Assembly: GCA_963696075.1 (NCBI GenBank)
Contig: CAVOJD010000015.1
Location: forward strand, 310,001-374,000
DNA: 64,000 nt
Reading direction: 5' to 3'
Source of the DNA: CAJQQK01 sp963696075
Lineage (GTDB): Bacteria; Pseudomonadota; Alphaproteobacteria; Rhizobiales; Hyphomicrobiaceae
Shown: positions 60,050-64,000 of the stretch, one piece after another
How positions within the stretch are numbered: the stretch's first letter is position 1
How the letters are laid out: the number at the start of each line of letters is the position of its first letter
The notes under the pieces: model-generated
The model's input: the letters and a program-made list of their open reading frames with translations, nothing else
Databases searched by the model: none
What the model was told of the DNA's origin: nothing
Made by a program: the position numbers and the translations under genes

Positions 60050-60266
60050 CTGCCCTCGTGATCGGTGAACAGGAGCTTCGGTCATGGGTTCACGCGTGGA
60101 CCTTTCATCCGTCTCGGGCGGTTTGCCCGACTGGGCGAGTTGTTTGAACAGTTAACCAAAAACTAACGAGTCAACTTCCTCTCGAGCGGTGTCACTGCAA
60201 CACCACGCACCGGCTCGTCGGGGTGGGTTTCCGGCCGCAAAACAATCGCGGCCCAGGAGAAGATCT

Positions 60267-62144
60267 ATGAGCAATACGGCATCCTCTTGGACGGCCAACG
60301 GTTCTTCCGGCGCAGGACGCAACAGCGGTCCGGCTTCCGGCCGCCGTCGTTTTCGACGCATCCTTACGACGCCGAGCGGAATGCAGGCAATGGGTCGGCT
60401 GACACGGCGCCGCGCCATCGTACTCGGGCTCAACGTCGTGACCTATGCGGGTCTGATGTACTGGCTTGCCGCGATCCTTTCGCCTGGCGGCTGGTCGGTG
60501 CTCGACAGCGTCCTGTTTGCGGCATTCGCGATCGGGACACCGTGGACCGTACTCGGTTTCTGGAACGCGGTCATCGGCCTTGCGCTGATCCATCTGCATC
60601 GCAACCCGCTGAAGTCGGTGGCGCCGTTCGCGGTGGCGCCGAAGGTGCTGGCGGAGGGCGCGCTGCAGGTGCGCACGGCGGTCGTGATGACGCTGCGCAA
60701 CGAAGATCCATCGCGCGCGATCGCGCGGCTGAAGGCGGTCAAGGACAGCCTCGACCGGACGCGGGATGCTGAGACATTCGGCTACTTCATCCTGAGCGAT
60801 ACCGATGACCTCGCGGTTGCGCACGAAGAAGAGCGCCTGATCAAAGAGTGGCAGGCGATGGGCGCGGGCGCGGATGCGCCGCGGATCACCTACCGCCGGC
60901 GCACGGACAACACCGGCTTCAAGGCCGGCAATGTTCGCGACTTCCTCGACAACATGGCGGATGGCTACGACCTGATGCTGCCGCTCGATGCCGACAGCCT
61001 GATGACGGGTAGCGCGGTGGTGCGTCTTGCCCGGATCATGCAGGCCTATCCGCGCCTCGGCATTCTGCAGTCGCTGGTGGTTGGTTCGCCGTCGTCGAGT
61101 GCGTTTGCGCGCATCTTCCAGTTCGGAATGCGGCACGGCATGCGCACCTATACGATGGGCCATGCCTGGTGGACGGGTGAATGCGGTCCCTTCTGGGGGC
61201 ACAATGCGATGGTGCGGATTGCACCGTTCCGCGACCAGTGTCACCTGCCGGTGCTCAAGGGCAAGCCGCCGCTTGGTGGCCATATCCTGAGCCACGACCA
61301 GGTCGAGGCGACGCTGATGCGGCGCGCGGGCTATGAGGTGCGCGTGCTGCCTGAGGAAATGGGGTCTTACGAGGACAACCCGCCGAGCGTGCTCGAATAC
61401 ATGCGCCGTGACGTGCGCTGGTGCCAGGGGAACATGCAGTACATGAAACTGCTCTCGTTGCCGGGCCTCAAGGCGATGAGCCGGTTCCAGCTCACCTGGG
61501 CGATCCTGATGTTCCTCGGGATCCCGGCGTGGACGCTGATGATCGCACTGCTGCCGTTTGCAGCACTCGAAGCGCAGGCGGCGGCGGGCGCGTTCCCGGT
61601 GGGGCTGGCGATCGGTCTCTACGTGACGTTCTTTGCGATGTATCTCAGTCCCAAGCTTGCGGGCTTCATCGACGTGCTGCTCACGCGGGGCGGGGTGAAG
61701 CGGTATGGCGGGACGGCGCGGTTCCTCGCGAGTGCGGCGATCGAGGTGGTGTTCTCGTTCCTGCAAGGCGCGGTGACGACGATCCGCACGACCATCTTCA
61801 TGATCGGCCTGATGTTCGGGACGACGGTGAAGTGGGGCGGGCAGGCGCGTGATGCGCACCGCCTGTCGTGGGGGACGGCGTTCGCTGAATTGTGGCCGCA
61901 GACGCTGTTCGGTGTCGCCCTGTTTGGCGCGCTGATGGTGATCAGCCCGACGCTGCTGTTGTGGAGCCTGCCGTTGACGGCGGGGTATCTGCTGGCCGTG
62001 CCGGTTGCGGTGATCACGGCGGACCCGGCGCTCGGGCGGTGGATGCAGAAGCATGGGCTGTGCGCGGTGCCGGAAGACATTGCGCCGCCGGCGGAAGTCG
62101 CTGCGTTCATGCAGCGTCCGCTGATCGCCGGGGCGCGGGCATGA
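60267..62144 (+). CDS. opgH: Glucan biosynthesis glucosyltransferase OpgH (MdoH)
   Basis: OpgH (625 aa) polymerises glucose from UDP-glucose into the periplasmic glucan backbone at the inner membrane. AGGAGA precedes ATG 60267. Family 2 motifs are visible: AVVMTLRNEDPS, LPLDADSLMTG (DxD) and YMRRDVRWCQGNMQYM (Q/RxxRW region), with several membrane helices at both ends. OPGs act in osmotic adaptation and host interaction. opgG is not seen. The next gene overlaps it by 4 bases. Confidence 0.95.
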   Translation: MSNTASSWTANGSSGAGRNSGPASGRRRFRRILTTPSGMQAMGRLTRRRAIVLGLNVVTYAGLMYWLAAILSPGGWSVLDSVLFAAFAIGTPWTVLGFWNAVIGLALIHLHRNPLKSVAPFAVAPKVLAEGALQVRTAVVMTLRNEDPSRAIARLKAVKDSLDRTRDAETFGYFILSDTDDLAVAHEEERLIKEWQAMGAGADAPRITYRRRTDNTGFKAGNVRDFLDNMADGYDLMLPLDADSLMTGSAVVRLARIMQAYPRLGILQSLVVGSPSSSAFARIFQFGMRHGMRTYTMGHAWWTGECGPFWGHNAMVRIAPFRDQCHLPVLKGKPPLGGHILSHDQVEATLMRRAGYEVRVLPEEMGSYEDNPPSVLEYMRRDVRWCQGNMQYMKLLSLPGLKAMSRFQLTWAILMFLGIPAWTLMIALLPFAALEAQAAAGAFPVGLAIGLYVTFFAMYLSPKLAGFIDVLLTRGGVKRYGGTARFLASAAIEVVFSFLQGAVTTIRTTIFMIGLMFGTTVKWGGQARDAHRLSWGTAFAELWPQTLFGVALFGALMVISPTLLLWSLPLTAGYLLAVPVAVITADPALGRWMQKHGLCAVPEDIAPPAEVAAFMQRPLIAGARA

Positions 62145-63172
62145 TGATCGCTTTTTCTGATACCGGCCGCCACCTGGCGGCCGGTATTGTTGTTTTCACC
62201 GGCCTCGTGGCTGGTGTTTTTCCGTCGGCCTCCGCGCTTGGCGCCGAGGGGGCGCGGGGCACGGAGGCGGTCACGGTCGCCAATGCGTCCGAGCCGGTGC
62301 TGTGTGCGGAAGAGGACAACGTCACGCTGACGCTCAGTTCGGACAAGGTGCGCCGGTTTCGGATCGAGGCGGTGCATCCGGTGTATCTGGCGGCACTCGA
62401 TCAAGACAACTGGGATGCCGACTGGACGGATTGTGATTTCGGGCCCGCGGCTGAAGCTGGCGCGGCAGCGGCTGGCAGTGAGCAAAAGGTGGCGCAACCC
62501 GCCAAGGTGCCGGAACGGGTCACGCTTCATGAAAGCGTCGACCGGTGGCTGGTCGGATTGCGGTTTCCGAATTTCTGGCGTGAAGCGGAAGCGGTGGTGC
62601 GGGTCGGCGACAAGGAGTGGCGGGGACTGCACCTGCTGCAGTTGTGGCGCGTGAGGCCCAATGGCGGGGAAGAGGTGTTGGTCCTCTATCCGCAGGATGG
62701 CTACTGGCGGGCGCGGCCGAAGGCACCGCGCGGGCGCGACCTGACGGCGTTCGGGTCGTCGTTTCTGATCGGGCCGGTCGAGATTAAAGAGCGTCCGATC
62801 GTGCGGCTGAAAGAGGTTGAATACCGGCCTGACAGCAAGGCGGACTCGTTTGCGCTGACGTTTGCGGCGGGCGGGTCTGCGACGGTGCGGCTGGCGGAGT
62901 TCAGCGAGAAGCGGCTCGCTCTCGATGTCGATCTCAGCGCGGCAGTCGGCAATTTGCCGTTTGCGGCCATGCGATCGATGTATGTCACGGCCTACAACAA
63001 CGACGTCGAACGCGTGGCGATCCGGCCGCCGAAAGCCAAGGGCTGGGCCGAGGCCGGCATCATGGATTTCAAGGGCGGTGAGGCGCTCGAGGTGTGGGCC
63101 GGGCGGCGGGCGATCTCGCAGCACAACACGTCGTCGCCGGACATGATCTTCAAGAAGTTCCAAGCGCGGTAG
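62141..63172 (+). CDS. Exported protein coupled to opgH
   Basis: This 343-aa frame starts at ATG 62141, overlapping the opgH stop as ATGA (an ATG at 62144 is also in frame). It has a signal peptide (about 1-35, ...GVFPSASALGAEG) and a mature part rich in beta strands (about 60-340), with two cysteines (LCAEED, DCDFG). No membrane helix beyond the signal is seen. The location suggests a periplasmic partner of OpgH, but it is not OpgG and I do not recognise a family. Confidence 0.72.
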   Translation: MMIAFSDTGRHLAAGIVVFTGLVAGVFPSASALGAEGARGTEAVTVANASEPVLCAEEDNVTLTLSSDKVRRFRIEAVHPVYLAALDQDNWDADWTDCDFGPAAEAGAAAAGSEQKVAQPAKVPERVTLHESVDRWLVGLRFPNFWREAEAVVRVGDKEWRGLHLLQLWRVRPNGGEEVLVLYPQDGYWRARPKAPRGRDLTAFGSSFLIGPVEIKERPIVRLKEVEYRPDSKADSFALTFAAGGSATVRLAEFSEKRLALDVDLSAAVGNLPFAAMRSMYVTAYNNDVERVAIRPPKAKGWAEAGIMDFKGGEALEVWAGRRAISQHNTSSPDMIFKKFQAR

Positions 63173-63248
63173 GTTTGCTTTGCAAGACGGGCTGCCGCCC
63201 TTCAACCCGCTCGGGAGGACACCTCCCGAACCCTCCGTTTTTTGAAAC

Positions 63249-64000
63249 TTACCAGCGCAGCGTTGCCATGGCGGCGATGGCCTGGGGGGTGTCGTTGCCT
63301 GCGAAGAGGGTGGCGAGGGCGTCGGGGTTGATGGTTGCGCCGTCCAGGATGTCGTCGCGGTGGATGCCCTGGGCGATGAAGAGGCTGTCGATGCCGAAGG
63401 CTTTGGCGCCGGCAATGTCGGTTCGCACAGCATCCCCAATGGCCAGAATTTCCGATTTATCGATGCGTTCGCCGCGCAGTTCCTCAGCCCGGGCGTGGGC
63501 TGACCGGTAGGCGGGGCCGTGCGGTTTGCCGGCCCAGTAGGCGGGGCCGCCGAGGTCTTCGTAGACGGCGGCGATGGCGCCGGCGCAAGGGAGCATCGTG
63601 CCGCCGACATCGACGACGAGATCGGGATTGGCGCAGATCAGCGGGAGCTTGCGGCGGGCGGATTCGGTGAGGCGTTCGCGGTAGTCCTCGCCGGTCTCAT
63701 GACGGTCGTGGATCAGGCCGGTGCACAGGATCGCGTCGGCATCGGCCAGGGGGACGCGTTCGAGGTGGGTTTCATCAAAGATGTCGAGGTCGCGATCGGG
63801 GCCGATGTGGTGGACGGTGCGGTAGCCTTGCTCATGGGCATGGGCGAGGGCAATGCCGCCGGAGGCGACGATTGCGTCCCAGCTTGTCTCCGGCACGCCC
63901 TTTTCGGCCAGCACGCCGGTGACGGCGCGCGGCGTGCGGGGGGCGTTTGAGACGAGAATGACGGTGCCGCCGCGGGCGCGGAACTCGGTGAGTGCGGCGC
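63249..64000 (-). CDS. HAD-family phosphatase (TIGR01459-like), 5' end cut
   Basis: The minus-strand frame is open to the window end, so the N-terminal catalytic DxD is missing. The visible 250 residues include VILVSNAPRTPRAVTGVLAEKGVP (motif II Ser), AHAHEQGYRTVHHIGPDRD, the substrate-loop GKPHGPAYRSA (motif III Lys) and ILAIGDAVRTDIAGAKAFGIDSLFI (motif IV). These match the UmpH/NagD-like class IIA HAD phosphatases, specifically the TIGR01459 group of alphaproteobacteria. The substrate is unknown. Confidence 0.88.
   Translation of the reverse strand, partial: AALTEFRARGGTVILVSNAPRTPRAVTGVLAEKGVPETSWDAIVASGGIALAHAHEQGYRTVHHIGPDRDLDIFDETHLERVPLADADAILCTGLIHDRHETGEDYRERLTESARRKLPLICANPDLVVDVGGTMLPCAGAIAAVYEDLGGPAYWAGKPHGPAYRSAHARAEELRGERIDKSEILAIGDAVRTDIAGAKAFGIDSLFIAQGIHRDDILDGATINPDALATLFAGNDTPQAIAAMATLRW

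Noticed and set aside
1..64000. tRNA or rRNA genes
   Set aside because: No cloverleaf-like segment with a TTCGA loop and CCA-type end, and no rRNA-like sequence, was recognised by eye.

Overview
The window is GC-rich, gene-dense chromosomal DNA from an alphaproteobacterium, most likely of the order Hyphomicrobiales (Rhizobiales). This rests on the order ybgC-tolQRAB-pal-cpoB-tilS-ftsH-(folP)-glmM, the serC-serA-(MuiA-like)-purA block, the alphaproteobacterial/archaeal form of SerC, an NdvA-type cyclic glucan exporter, and the palindromic repeats between genes. No rRNA, tRNA, CRISPR array, phage or plasmid genes were recognised. One short non-autonomous transposable element (MITE) is present.

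Layout. 1-9953: cell-envelope Tol-Pal locus (end of ybgC, tolQ, tolR, tolA, tolB, a 41-aa lipoprotein, pal, a second Pal-like periplasmic protein, cpoB, tilS). 10208-17991: ftsH, a hairpin repeat, a MITE, folP, an orphan ParA cluster on the minus strand, and glmM. 18573-20265: an outer-membrane beta-barrel gene followed by hairpin repeats. 20266-28262 (minus): serC, serA, a DUF4139 protein, purA and a thiamine-diphosphate enzyme. 28487-34088: a frameshifted DUF3237 gene, D-cysteine desulfhydrase, an MFS carrier, a DUF1194 protein and a frameshifted L-serine dehydratase. 34093-44815: accessory metabolism and stress genes, including TrhO, GNAT, NUDIX, a phosphoesterase, MFS, a BacNaV-type channel, patatin, a frameshifted FAH-family gene, VOC, ArfB and an L,D-transpeptidase. 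44848-49333: a probable four-carbon sugar-acid island (PEP-mutase-like lyase, SDR, GNAT, otnI, denD) holding a six-unit 93-bp repeat array. 49732-60049: a divergent ribA behind a structured leader, ndvA with a YfhO-like membrane protein, a RibD-like reductase, cytochrome b561, and a four-gene minus-strand operon (methyltransferase, GT4, PTPS-like, MDR). 60267-64000: opgH, an exported partner, and a HAD phosphatase cut by the window end.

The most interesting signals are these. (1) A family of multi-hairpin repeats occurs at three places. In all three it starts 3-8 nt after the stop codon of a plus-strand gene, in the sense orientation, and its stems differ between loci by compensatory changes. 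(2) A candidate undescribed pathway built on GTP or pterin chemistry (49.3-60.1 kb) has a RibA-like protein with altered active-site residues, a stand-alone RibD reductase, a PTPS homologue lacking its catalytic Cys and a zinc His, plus a methyltransferase, a glycosyltransferase and a dehydrogenase. (3) Single-base frameshifts, or a probable homopolymer-length change, affect four genes between 28.8 and 46.9 kb.
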